This document shows, in pieces, positions 1 to 8,658 of a stretch of 64,000 nucleotides of DNA. The position numbers were made by a program, and so were the translations under genes. How positions within the stretch are numbered: the first letter of the stretch is position 1; each line of letters opens with the position of its first letter. Source of the stretch: Pseudanabaena sp. UWO311 (GTDB taxonomy: Bacteria; Cyanobacteriota; Cyanobacteriia; Pseudanabaenales; Pseudanabaenaceae); NCBI RefSeq assembly GCF_006937785.1, contig NZ_SJEE01000009.1, positions 80,097 to 144,096 of the forward strand. The letters run 5' to 3'. The notes under the pieces are model-generated. The model searched no databases, had not been told where the DNA came from, and saw only the letters and a list, made by a program, of their open reading frames with translations.

Positions 1-1
1 C

Positions 2-265
<264 letters not shown>

Positions 266-279
266 GCTTTCTTAAAAAA

Positions 280-309
280 GAGGGAGCGCAATGCGCTCCC
301 TCTTTTTTT
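280..309 (+). terminator. Rho-independent terminator of ahcY
   Basis: A 10-bp perfect stem (GAGGGAGCGC with its complement) around an AAT loop is followed by a run of seven T, 14 bases after the ahcY stop. Confidence 0.9.
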
Positions 310-334
310 GTAATTAATATTAGTTTAATAAGTT

Positions 335-724
335 ATGCCTCAAACCAAAATCCACGGAAACGCTGATTTTATTCAGCAAAATCGAGAAGTTCTATCGACT
401 ACCATTCATTCCTGTGTAGTTGATGCGCTCAACTATCCTCCAGAAAAGAAGTTTCAGAGATTCTTCCCATTGCAAGCTGAAGACTTTGAGTATCCTAGCG
501 ATCGCAGTGAAAAATATATCATCATCGAAATCTTGTTGTTTGCGGGACGTACTGTAGAAGCAAAGAAAAATCTCTATCGCTTATTATTTGAGCGGCTAAA
601 AGAAAAATTGGATATCGCTCCATTAGATGTTGAAATTATTTTAATCGAGACACCAAGCCACAACTGGGGCATTCGCGGCATGGCTGGGGATGAGTTGAGC
701 TTAAACTATAAGGTAAATGTCTAG
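335..724 (+). CDS. Tautomerase family protein
   Basis: 129-residue protein resembling the single-chain tautomerase/MIF-superfamily proteins (Tautomerase_2 type). It starts MPQTKI; removing the initiator Met would expose the N-terminal proline that acts as catalytic base in this superfamily. The central YIIIEILLFAGRTVEAKKNLY stretch and the C-terminal IETPSHNWGIRGMAGDE are the recognisable conserved parts. The physiological substrate cannot be read from sequence. It ends 3 bases before the GNAT gene, so the two are probably co-transcribed. Confidence 0.75.
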   Translation: MPQTKIHGNADFIQQNREVLSTTIHSCVVDALNYPPEKKFQRFFPLQAEDFEYPSDRSEKYIIIEILLFAGRTVEAKKNLYRLLFERLKEKLDIAPLDVEIILIETPSHNWGIRGMAGDELSLNYKVNV

Positions 725-727
725 TTT

Positions 728-1234
728 ATGATTGAACTTGATCTTGATTTTCGCCTTGCACAATTTATTGATATCGATCCACTGATGGAACTTGTGCAGG
801 AGTTCTATCAATTTGATGGTATCGCTTTTGATGAAGGTGTGGTCAAAGCATTTATTGCTTTGCTCAGTGATGAACAATATGGGCTGATATGGCTAATTTG
901 CGATCGCGATCGCCCAATTGGATATGTGGCGCTGACCTTCTTTTTTAGTATGGAATATCATGGACGCTGTGGGCTTGTTGATGAGTTATATATCCGTGAA
1001 GATTATCGCGGTCGCGGTATTGGCAAAAAAATATTTAAGCTAATCGAGGAATATCTCCAAAACCAAAATATGCGATCGCTGTCTCTAGTTGTAGACTTCT
1101 GGAATGAGCCAGCCGAAGCCCTCTACACCAAACTAGGCTTCCGTCGCGAAAAACGGCACTTGATGGTCAAGCATATTGACAACGACTATAAGCCGTTGCC
1201 AATTACGACAAAAGCAGACCAGAAGAAAGGATGA
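728..1234 (+). CDS. GNAT family N-acetyltransferase
   Basis: 168-residue GCN5-related acetyltransferase that would transfer acetyl from acetyl-CoA to an amine; substrate unknown. The acetyl-CoA pyrophosphate loop (motif A) is visible as EDYRGRGIGKKIF near residues 99-111, followed by the beta strand SLSLVVDFWNEPA and the ALYTKLGFRRE motif B. The start is 3 bases after the tautomerase gene, indicating an operon. Its last 49 bases overlap tail-to-tail with the CHAT gene on the other strand. Confidence 0.88.
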   Translation: MIELDLDFRLAQFIDIDPLMELVQEFYQFDGIAFDEGVVKAFIALLSDEQYGLIWLICDRDRPIGYVALTFFFSMEYHGRCGLVDELYIREDYRGRGIGKKIFKLIEEYLQNQNMRSLSLVVDFWNEPAEALYTKLGFRREKRHLMVKHIDNDYKPLPITTKADQKKG

Positions 1235-3501
1235 TTGTAATTTGTTTTACCATCTTTGATGTGTCTATGAATCATGCTTAATTGTGCTTCTCGTAATGCT
1301 GTTGAAGGGGCGATATTACCCTTTTGCAGCTTTTGATAAAACTCTTGCATCAACAACTGTGTGCCGCCATCGGATACTGACCAGAGGGATGCGATCGAAG
1401 CTTTTGTACCTGCACGTTGGACTTGATAGCCAAATCCTAAAATTTCTGCACCTGTCCCTAAAATGCTGCTAAGTCCAGTCTGGCAGGCACTTAATACCAC
1501 TAACTCAGTATCCTTGAGCGGTAAATCGCTAATTTCAGCAAGGGTTATTTTGCTGCCATCGCCAAACAACACATAGGAGTCTAGAGGACTACCAGACTTA
1601 AATTCGGCATGGGTGGCAAAATGAACAATGGAATTGCCTGCTACTTTTTCTTTAGCTACTGTTGACGTGAAGTTCTGCTCAATGTATTTGTTAGTATTTG
1701 GGAAAATATTAGCAATATGTTCGACTTCATAAATGGACGCAGGTAGAGCATTTTGACCAAATTTTGTCTCTTTATCCCTACCTCCAAACGCACCTGCAAA
1801 AATACGAGGGTTTAAAAGTAATTTTTTATCGCTATCAAAAAGACTATAAGCAATTAAGTTATTGATGCGATATTTCTCAACTAAATATTGTCTACCGTCA
1901 TAGAGTGCAGCAAGGGGAATATAGCGGAACAAATCATCAGGAGCATAAAGGATAGTGTTAGCATTTGCTTGATTGAGTTCTAATTCAATTGGTTTAATTA
2001 GAACATCATAAAGTTTTTTGCTAGACATTTTTACATCTTCAGAACTATGATCTTGCAGATCGGCGCGAAAGTCGGTGACAAGTACTTTAAGCTCCTCTTT
2101 TTTGATGGAAATGCTGTGGTTAATCGGGAATGAGTTTGCTGAGAAGATAATTAGTTCCAGACGGTCATTGAGTATTAGAGGATAGATTAAAACTGCACCT
2201 TTAGGAATCTTTCGTAGGTATTCAGGAATTTCATTGATCTCAGCTTCGGGCAATTGTCGAATTTGCTTTGCAAGTTTCTGATTGAGATCAGGTAATTTTT
2301 TATGATCGAAGGCGATCAGCTGAGCATTAATCGCTCTTTCTGGCTCTAAAAGTCGGATACTTTGGGAGGTGCGATCACTCCCATTTACATTTTTGAGATA
2401 GTCTTCAAGTTCTTGAATTTTAAGTAAGTCGAGAACTTGTAAAGCTTCAGTAACTCGCCCTTGTCGGAGTAATAAATCCGTAAGAACCCTATAAGTATCA
2501 GCTACGGTGAGAGTATAGATCTGCTGTTCTTCTCGACTAAGTTTCTTGAGGTCTTTGCGAATGGATTCGCGGACAATAACAGATTGTTTAAAAAAAAGAA
2601 TCGCCATTTCGGGTTGCAATTGGGAGTCAAGAGCAATGCCGATATTGTTGAGCGTTTTTGCTTCGCCAGTGCGATCGCCTGTTGCTTTGACGATCTCAAG
2701 AGCTTGTTGATAATAAACCAAGGCTTTGGCATATTGTCCAAGTTCATCGTAAACAACGCCAAGATTATTGTGAACTGTCGCTTCGCCAGAGCGATCATTG
2801 AGTTCTTTACTAATAGCAAGAGCTTTTTGGTAATAATCTAAAGCCTGAGGATATTGTTTGAGACTACGAAAAACCAACCCAATATTATTAAAGGTCACTC
2901 TTTCTAACGAAAGATCATCTCCAGATTTTTTAATTGTGAGCGACTGTTGGTAATACTTTAGAGCTTTTGAGTACTCTCCACGACTAAGATAAGCTGTGCC
3001 AATATTGTTGAGTGTTACGAATTCTTCAGCACGATTTTTAACTTCTTTACTGATCGCAAGAGCTTGTTGATAATATTCTAGAGCTTTAGAATATTGTCCA
3101 AGGTTATCGTAAACTAACCCAATATTGTTGAGGATTGTCCCTTCTTCACTGCGATCGCTGCTTCTTACTCTGGACGCAAGATATTGCTGATAGTAATCTA
3201 AAGCTTCTGGATATTGTCCAAGATTGAGATAAACTGTGCCGATACTGCTGAGTACAGTTGCTGCTCCTGCGCGATCTTTAATTTGTTGACGAATTGCTAG
3301 AACTTGCTGAAATACGGATAATGCTTCTTTTAACTGCTTTTGTTGATATAGGAAGATGCCTAATTGATTCAATCCATCAGCCTGAGACTTGCGATCTATT
3401 TCCGCCTGCGTCCAGCCCAACTCACAAAACATCCCCTGCATTGAACCCCAAGATAATAAAGTTACCAGCGCAACTATTCCAAAACCTTTTCGCAAAGACA
3501 T
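1186..3501 (-). CDS. TPR-CHAT domain protein (caspase-like)
   Basis: 771 residues. An N-terminal hydrophobic segment (residues about 5-25) suggests export or membrane anchoring. Roughly seven tetratricopeptide repeats of 40 residues follow (about 40-310; recurring LNNIG-VY--LGQY-KALEYYQQAL). The C-terminal half is a CHAT domain, a caspase-fold (clan CD) peptidase. The catalytic dyad is visible as His in HFATHAEF (about 630) and Cys in VLSACQTG (about 671). CHAT-TPR proteins are known as regulated proteases in signalling and conflict systems, but their cyanobacterial targets are mostly unknown. It is transcribed divergently from two VWA genes. Function beyond protease-like is not established. 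Confidence 0.88.
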   Translation of the reverse strand: MSLRKGFGIVALVTLLSWGSMQGMFCELGWTQAEIDRKSQADGLNQLGIFLYQQKQLKEALSVFQQVLAIRQQIKDRAGAATVLSSIGTVYLNLGQYPEALDYYQQYLASRVRSSDRSEEGTILNNIGLVYDNLGQYSKALEYYQQALAISKEVKNRAEEFVTLNNIGTAYLSRGEYSKALKYYQQSLTIKKSGDDLSLERVTFNNIGLVFRSLKQYPQALDYYQKALAISKELNDRSGEATVHNNLGVVYDELGQYAKALVYYQQALEIVKATGDRTGEAKTLNNIGIALDSQLQPEMAILFFKQSVIVRESIRKDLKKLSREEQQIYTLTVADTYRVLTDLLLRQGRVTEALQVLDLLKIQELEDYLKNVNGSDRTSQSIRLLEPERAINAQLIAFDHKKLPDLNQKLAKQIRQLPEAEINEIPEYLRKIPKGAVLIYPLILNDRLELIIFSANSFPINHSISIKKEELKVLVTDFRADLQDHSSEDVKMSSKKLYDVLIKPIELELNQANANTILYAPDDLFRYIPLAALYDGRQYLVEKYRINNLIAYSLFDSDKKLLLNPRIFAGAFGGRDKETKFGQNALPASIYEVEHIANIFPNTNKYIEQNFTSTVAKEKVAGNSIVHFATHAEFKSGSPLDSYVLFGDGSKITLAEISDLPLKDTELVVLSACQTGLSSILGTGAEILGFGYQVQRAGTKASIASLWSVSDGGTQLLMQEFYQKLQKGNIAPSTALREAQLSMIHRHIKDGKTNYNHPFFWSAFVVIGNGL

Positions 3502-3576
3502 AAACCTCCTCTACCCAACAAAACATTGTCACCAATCCTCAACAGTTTGGTTCAACCTTACCTGAAAACCAACTGT

Positions 3577-3636
3577 AGCAATCCTAAATAGTTTGCAAGA
3601 GAGTGGTCACTCTCTTGCAAACTATTTAGGATTGCT
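3577..3636. repeat. Perfect 29-bp-arm palindrome between divergent genes
   Basis: Arms at 3577-3605 and 3608-3636 are exact reverse complements separated by two bases. The palindrome lies between the start codons of the divergent CHAT and VWA genes, so it cannot be an ordinary terminator for either. It could be a mobile hairpin remnant or a regulatory cruciform or operator. Confidence 0.9.
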
Positions 3637-3651
3637 GTATAAAAATCGTCA

Positions 3652-3757
3652 CTAAGTGGCTCGGCGCAATTAAAATTCAGATTTCTATCCCTTGCCAACC
3701 GCTGCGCGGGCAGCACAAGCTTTAAGATTTTATATTTAATTGTGTCTACCTACTTAG
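3652..3757. repeat. Dispersed palindromic repeat family A, copy 1 (degenerate)
   Basis: Outer arms are related to TAAGTAGCTAAGCACAATTA: left arm at 3652-3674, right arm at about 3737-3757. An inner core near 3700 has the CCGCTGCGCGGG motif shared by the other family A copies (16908, 27281, 28241, 38941, 44150, 60957). Together with the palindrome at 3577 it fills the 307-base gap between the CHAT and VWA genes. Confidence 0.75.
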
Positions 3758-3808
3758 TTAAAGCCATATACGCTACTATTTTGATGTGAAATATCAGAGA
3801 GTCCGAGT

Positions 3809-4816
3809 ATGCAGTTAAAAAGTGTCGTTCAGCCCTTTGGTGAAGTCAATGTGTATCCCCAAAACAACGGAGATATTGACATCGTTGCAACTATTCTGAT
3901 GGTTCCAGACATTGAAGGCGCAAGAGTTGGCTTAGCCCTAGATGGCTCTGCCTCGATGAAAAAAATGTATGGCATCAGTGGTGTCGTCAGCAGCTTTTTT
4001 GCCAGTGCCGCTGTTACACACAACGTCGTTGAGCCAGTAACAAGGGTAATGGTCAAGTATCTCGCCAATTTTGCAGCGACAGGTAAAGTTGACTTAATCA
4101 ATTGGGCCTGTGGTGCAGCAGGTGAACTGATCGAAGGTTTGGGCAGCTATAGCGGTGAAGAGATCGAGCAAATTGCAATTAAAGGTCCAAAAATCCCTTG
4201 GGGAACTGGGACAAAACTATTACCACCTTTACGATATTTCATTGATAAATATCAAGATGCACCTGCGATCGGGGTGAAGCAACCTGCGGCAATTTGCTTG
4301 ATCATCACCGATGGTATTATCGAAGATCTCGAAGATGTAAAGGAATATTGCTTTAAATATGCTCTAGAGATCGCTGATCAAACCAAACCATTTATCAAAT
4401 TTCTGCTAATCGGCGTTGGCAAAGAGATTGATGAGAAACAACTCGAAGAACTAGACAATATGTTTGAAGGCAGCTTTGTGAAAGATGCCGCAGGTCGTGA
4501 GATTGACCTATGGGATTATCAAGTGGCTGACGATATTCAGATCTTGGAACAGATTTTCAAAGAATTTGTGTCAGCAGAAACGATTGTGACGCATTATGGA
4601 CGCATTCTCAATCAGTCGGGAACAGTTTGTGAAGAGTATAACTTCGGTGTCCCTGCCCTAATGCGTTTTAAGTTACCTGCGGGTTCAACAGCTTTTACCC
4701 TAGAGTTTTCGGGTGGCAACGTGACGCAAGACATTTCGGAAGCTTTGCCCACCCCATTAGATGCACCTCTGATTACGGAATCTGAACAATGGAAAGATGT
4801 TATAGACTTCGTATAA
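3809..4816 (+). CDS. VWA domain protein (TerF/TerY-like)
   Basis: 335-residue, apparently soluble von Willebrand factor A protein. The metal-ion-dependent adhesion site is intact: DGSAS at residues 45-49, Thr135 in GTGTKLLPP and Asp168 in ITDG. The strand pattern, including FIKFLLIGVGKEID, resembles the TerF/TerY group of intracellular VWA proteins rather than exported adhesins; there is no signal peptide. Such proteins usually scaffold metal-dependent complexes in stress or conflict systems. The next gene is a larger paralogue with the same order of blocks, pointing to tandem duplication and a shared function. Confidence 0.82.
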   Translation: MQLKSVVQPFGEVNVYPQNNGDIDIVATILMVPDIEGARVGLALDGSASMKKMYGISGVVSSFFASAAVTHNVVEPVTRVMVKYLANFAATGKVDLINWACGAAGELIEGLGSYSGEEIEQIAIKGPKIPWGTGTKLLPPLRYFIDKYQDAPAIGVKQPAAICLIITDGIIEDLEDVKEYCFKYALEIADQTKPFIKFLLIGVGKEIDEKQLEELDNMFEGSFVKDAAGREIDLWDYQVADDIQILEQIFKEFVSAETIVTHYGRILNQSGTVCEEYNFGVPALMRFKLPAGSTAFTLEFSGGNVTQDISEALPTPLDAPLITESEQWKDVIDFV

Positions 4817-4826
4817 ATAAGTGAAT

Positions 4827-4881
4827 CCCAAATAATAGTTGTCAAACCTTACAAAGCAAGGTTTGACAACTATTATTTGGG
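4827..4881. repeat. 24-bp-arm hairpin between the two VWA genes
   Basis: Arms 4827-4850 and 4858-4881 are perfect complements around a 7-base loop (ACAAAGC), 10 bases after the first VWA stop. There is no T-run, so termination is possible but uncertain; it could instead act as an mRNA-stabilising 3' hairpin. Confidence 0.85.
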
Positions 4882-4923
4882 TTGAGAGAATTGGTAATTA
4901 AACAGCAATAGAAATAGAATGCC

Positions 4924-7443
4924 ATGCTACATGAAAATAATTCCGAGCCTATTGAATTAGAACGTGCAGACAATGGTGAAATAAAAAATAAAATAAAAAA
5001 TGAAGGTAAGAACGAATTAGAACTTGCATCAAAAAGCTACCAAATGCCAGCTAATCTGGTGGTAGCAGAGTTTGGCGAGGTGAATGTTTGGCGGAATATG
5101 TCAGGGATAAATTCTGGAATTGCCAAGTGTCGAGTGGAATTCTCAATCGCAATGGAGCCTCAAGGGAAATTTGCTGAAGGTTGGCGGACTGGGATTGCCC
5201 TAGATGCTAGCGCCTCGATGAAACGATCCTATGGGCGCAAAGTAGAGGCAAGGGTCGATCCCAAACTGTTGGTTGATTATATTAAGCAAGGTCGATTACG
5301 TTCTTATTTAGAGGACGGAGAACCGATTCGGAAGATTGAACGGGCGGCGTTTGCGGAAATCCAAGAGCGCGGCTATGAGATTAACTATACTGCAAACATC
5401 TTGCAGCCATTAGTTCAAGATTTTACAGCTTATCTAGCTGGCAGTTTAGACGGTACTGGCAAGACCTCGTTAATTTATTGGGGCTGTGGTAATGGCGATG
5501 AGATTCAAGTATTGGGTGAATTTGATCATGTTAGTTGTCAACAGCTAGCGATCGCAGGGCCTGCAACTTTCCAACTCGGTAAAACAACCAAGCTATTACC
5601 TGCGATCGCCTATTTCGTAAACCAATATAGTCAAGCTCCACAAGGAATTTATATATTTTTGACCGATGGCAGAATTGATGACTTAGCTCAGGTCAAGAGC
5701 TATACCAGAGAGCTAGCGTTAGAGATTGCAGTCGGTAAAAGAAACTATTTGAAATTGGTTTTGATTGGGATTGGTAATGATGTTGATCGCTATCAGTTGC
5801 AGGAGCTAGATGATTTTGAGACTGGCTTAGATATTGATATTTGGGATTATAAAATAGCCAGTGAAATGACTAGTCTCTCGCAAATTTTTGCGGAAGTGGT
5901 CAATGAACATCAAGTTATTGCTGATAGCGGCTCCATTTACGACGATCAGGGGAATTGCATCAAATCTTACCCCAATGGATTGCCAGCCAAAGTTGATTTT
6001 TTGATGCGCGATGATTCGCAATGGTTTGAGTTAGAAGTAGGAGATAAACGCATTCGCCAAGCTGTAGTTTTGAGTACGGCTATGGCGATCGCCCCTTTAG
6101 CCAAGAAAAAACTATTCGATTTTGAGACGCAGGTGCAGGAAAGTGAGAAGCCTGATGCTCTAGTGGATGATCATCACGAGCAGGAAATCGCAAGTAATCA
6201 GATCACCACACCTAGAAGCTTATGGAAAATATTGGCAGCTTTGTTAATTGGTGCTGCTTTTATTGGGACGGCGATCGCCTTTGCCATTTTAATCCAGCGA
6301 TCGGATCGTAGTAAATTGCAAAATCAAGCATTAACTAGGGAGAGCGAAGACTCCTCGCTTGAGTCGAAGACAGATGAGACAAATAAAGCCAACAATAACT
6401 TACTAGATAGCTCCACTAAATCGAATCCCCAGAATTCCCGAGAAACGAGCAATCCAGCAACCAATCTCAAAAACAATCCAGCAACCAAAAAAGAAACTAA
6501 CAATAAGCTGAATGATATTGCTGACAAGTCATCAGTCAACAGTCCTGACAAATCACTAGATAAGTCATCTAGCAACAATTCTCAGAATAATGAGAATAAT
6601 ACTGGCAAAGTTGTTGGCGATAATCCCAAGAAATTAGCTGGAGATATTTCCAGCAATGCTTCTACCAATAAATCCAACCTAATTGCGATCGCTAATCCGC
6701 AAAAACTAACTGGAGATATGGCTCTTGCCACTTTAGTGAAGTATGGTATTGTTCCCAAGCCCAAATTGGGTGTCCAATCCTCTATTGTCCCTCAAAAGAA
6801 ACAAACTGGAGATGGAGCTCTTGCAACTCTAGTGAAGTATGGTATTGTTCCAAAACCAAAATCAAGTGTGCAACCCTCTGCTATCCCTCAGACACCTGAG
6901 CAAGACTATAGCCCTAGCAACACCTCTACAAAAACGAATAAGGATAATACCCCTAAAAATTCTGGTGCTGATGATTTAATTAATTCCAAAAACGCTGCTA
7001 AATCTGATCGCAAAATTGCGCTTACAAACGATCCAAATTCTACAGCCCAGAATAAAAATAGCGATCGCAGTATTAATAAATCAATTTTGCCAATTACTAA
7101 TCCAGATGTAGAAGTAGTAGTTTTCTTTCCCTCTGATGAATCACGACTTATATCTAATGAAGAAACCAAAATTGAGGATTTCTGGACAAAAATCCAAGGG
7201 AAACGCGGAATCATTCAAGTTAGTGGTCACACCGACAGGATGGGAGACTATGACTATAATCTTGACCTCTCACAAGCAAGAGCAAATGAGGTAGTGAAAT
7301 TATTGCGCGATCGCGGCTTGGATGGTAATTACAAAGTCACATTTGAAGCTTTATCGTGGTTGCAACCTCTGCGTAAAGAAATTACGGCGAAGGATAATGC
7401 GTTTAATCGTCGTGTAGTAATTCAATTCAAAGAGCAGCGTTAA
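4924..7443 (+). CDS. VWA-transmembrane-OmpA fusion protein
   Basis: 839 residues in four parts. (1) An N-terminal cytoplasmic VWA domain with MIDAS DASAS starting at Asp94, paralogous to the preceding gene. (2) One hydrophobic helix at about 434-457 with no signal peptide, giving an N-in, C-out topology. (3) An Asn/Ser/Lys-rich linker of about 250 residues containing a 32-residue unit twice (LATLVKYGIVPKPK in both). (4) A C-terminal OmpA-type peptidoglycan-binding domain from about 720, with VSGHTDRMGDYDYN and LDLSQARANEVVKLL. It should link a cytoplasmic metal-dependent VWA module to the cell wall. I know of no named family with this exact architecture; domain calls are firm, the function is not. 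Confidence 0.85.
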   Translation: MLHENNSEPIELERADNGEIKNKIKNEGKNELELASKSYQMPANLVVAEFGEVNVWRNMSGINSGIAKCRVEFSIAMEPQGKFAEGWRTGIALDASASMKRSYGRKVEARVDPKLLVDYIKQGRLRSYLEDGEPIRKIERAAFAEIQERGYEINYTANILQPLVQDFTAYLAGSLDGTGKTSLIYWGCGNGDEIQVLGEFDHVSCQQLAIAGPATFQLGKTTKLLPAIAYFVNQYSQAPQGIYIFLTDGRIDDLAQVKSYTRELALEIAVGKRNYLKLVLIGIGNDVDRYQLQELDDFETGLDIDIWDYKIASEMTSLSQIFAEVVNEHQVIADSGSIYDDQGNCIKSYPNGLPAKVDFLMRDDSQWFELEVGDKRIRQAVVLSTAMAIAPLAKKKLFDFETQVQESEKPDALVDDHHEQEIASNQITTPRSLWKILAALLIGAAFIGTAIAFAILIQRSDRSKLQNQALTRESEDSSLESKTDETNKANNNLLDSSTKSNPQNSRETSNPATNLKNNPATKKETNNKLNDIADKSSVNSPDKSLDKSSSNNSQNNENNTGKVVGDNPKKLAGDISSNASTNKSNLIAIANPQKLTGDMALATLVKYGIVPKPKLGVQSSIVPQKKQTGDGALATLVKYGIVPKPKSSVQPSAIPQTPEQDYSPSNTSTKTNKDNTPKNSGADDLINSKNAAKSDRKIALTNDPNSTAQNKNSDRSINKSILPITNPDVEVVVFFPSDESRLISNEETKIEDFWTKIQGKRGIIQVSGHTDRMGDYDYNLDLSQARANEVVKLLRDRGLDGNYKVTFEALSWLQPLRKEITAKDNAFNRRVVIQFKEQR

Positions 7444-7445
7444 AC

Positions 7446-7486
7446 AATAATTGTAGTGAGAGGCAAAGCCTCTCACTACAATTATT
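7446..7486. terminator. Bidirectional hairpin between VWA-OmpA and kptA
   Basis: 19-bp perfect arms (7446-7464, 7468-7486) with an AAA loop between two convergent genes. The kptA stop codon (7482-7484) lies inside the right arm, and the VWA-OmpA stop is two bases outside the left arm. Confidence 0.8.
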
Positions 7487-8030
7487 CAACGGGAAATTCA
7501 AGATATTGTGGTGGGACAAAATCCGTTAGCCATACTAAATTTTCTGAGCAAAAGAATACAAATCCATCTTGATGCATTGCCAATGTATCAATTTTTAAAA
7601 CTACTGGCTTTCCATGTCTCTGACCGACATTAATAGCAGTAGTTTCATCACTTGACATATGCACATGCTGTCGGTTTCCTGCAATCAATCCTTGTTGACG
7701 AATTGACTCAAGAAATCTTACTGCCGTACCGTGAAATAGCCTGTCAGGCGGTTGCTTTGGCGTTAAACCTAACTCAATATCAATAGAATGGCCTTGATTA
7801 GCTCGAATTTTAGACTTTTCAAGATTAAACGAAAATCGTTGTTTGTTATTTGTTTCAACTATTTCCTCTAAAATAATTTTAGAGATATCTATGCCATTTA
7901 GTTTTGCCAACTCGATCAAGCGATCGACCTCCGCCCAGCCATTTTCATCAAGTTTTAAACCAATTACCTCAGGCTGATGTCGTAAGACAAGGCTAACAAA
8001 TTTGCTGAGTTTAACTAAATTTTTATTCAT
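7482..8030 (-). CDS. kptA: RNA 2'-phosphotransferase, Tpt1/KptA family
   Basis: 182 residues, the usual size. Tpt1/KptA transfers the internal 2'-phosphate of RNA to NAD, giving ADP-ribose 1'',2''-cyclic phosphate; in eukaryotes it finishes tRNA splicing, while the bacterial substrate is unclear. Family motifs visible in order: SLVLRHQPE, NGWAEVDRLI, KQRFSF, IRANQGHS, LFHGTA, HVHMSSD and GQRHGKPVVLKID. These include the basic Arg/His residues used in catalysis. The gene is flanked by two hairpins that resemble each other (7446-7486 and 8046-8088). It is convergent with the VWA-OmpA gene. Confidence 0.93.
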   Translation of the reverse strand: MNKNLVKLSKFVSLVLRHQPEVIGLKLDENGWAEVDRLIELAKLNGIDISKIILEEIVETNNKQRFSFNLEKSKIRANQGHSIDIELGLTPKQPPDRLFHGTAVRFLESIRQQGLIAGNRQHVHMSSDETTAINVGQRHGKPVVLKIDTLAMHQDGFVFFCSENLVWLTDFVPPQYLEFPVE

Positions 8031-8045
8031 ACTCCCTTCTCAGTA

Positions 8046-8088
8046 AATAATTAGTGGTAAGCAGCAAAGCCACTTACCACTAATTATT
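8046..8088. repeat. Hairpin upstream of kptA
   Basis: 16-bp arms (8046-8061 and 8073-8088) beginning AATAATTAGTGG, similar to the hairpin on the other side of kptA. It lies between divergent genes, so it is not a simple terminator. Confidence 0.75.
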
Positions 8089-8245
8089 CACTTTAAAACA
8101 CCTATTCTGTCAGTGGAAAGGGAGTAATTGAAGTTTAAAAAAATTCAAATGCTTGTATAGTCGTTTACAATGATAATGGTTAGTTTTTACCTTATTGAGG
8201 TATGCTCTAGCCTTAAAAATTATGTAACCCTGAGGACATAAGCGA

Positions 8246-8560
8246 ATGCTACATCGCAAAATATATCAACTTTGTGAAGCCAAGAGCGATGTTTGGATTT
8301 ACCTGAGGGATCAGGGACGTTGGCTAGAAAGAGCCAAGATATTGGATATTGAAGGTGACGTGGTAACAATTCGTTACGAGACAGAGGATGAAGACGAGGT
8401 CTGCTCTTGGGAAGAAATGGTCAGATTAGAGAGCATTGGTGCTGTGACACAAAGACTATCTTCGTTTACCAAAACAGGAATGTCATCCCACGATATTCCT
8501 GTGTCCGATGATTGCCCTGAAGCCGAACAAATCCGCCCCCGCATTGATCCTGACAAATAA
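8246..8560 (+). CDS. Conserved cyanobacterial protein (DUF6679-like)
   Basis: 104-residue soluble protein starting MLHRKIYQLCEAK. The VTIRYETEDEDEVCSWEEMV block and the CPEAEQIRP C-terminus match a small family I recall from almost all cyanobacteria, with no known function. The N-terminal 65 residues could form an SH3-like beta barrel (inference). Two stacked hairpins with a T-run follow, so it is probably a single-gene transcript. Confidence 0.75.
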   Translation: MLHRKIYQLCEAKSDVWIYLRDQGRWLERAKILDIEGDVVTIRYETEDEDEVCSWEEMVRLESIGAVTQRLSSFTKTGMSSHDIPVSDDCPEAEQIRPRIDPDK

Positions 8561-8566
8561 TCAAAT

Positions 8567-8636
8567 CAACAGAAGGGACGCAAAGCGCCCCCTTTGTTAT
8601 GAGCAAAGAGTGGACGCAAAGCGCCCACTCTTTTTT
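8567..8636 (+). terminator. Double hairpin terminator after the DUF6679-like gene
   Basis: Two successive hairpins share the loop-proximal sequence GACGCAAAGCGC: 8567-8598 and 8607-8631. The second has an 11-nt arm pair followed by six T. The pair looks like a local duplication. An ATG at 8599 lies between them and is not a credible gene start. Confidence 0.85.
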
Positions 8637-8658
8637 ATGGATACATGAGATTACAACG

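Noticed and set aside
8599..8658. Open extension of the rqcH frame from an ATG at 8599
   Set aside because: It runs through a terminator hairpin with a T6 run, and the family N-terminus begins at 8659.
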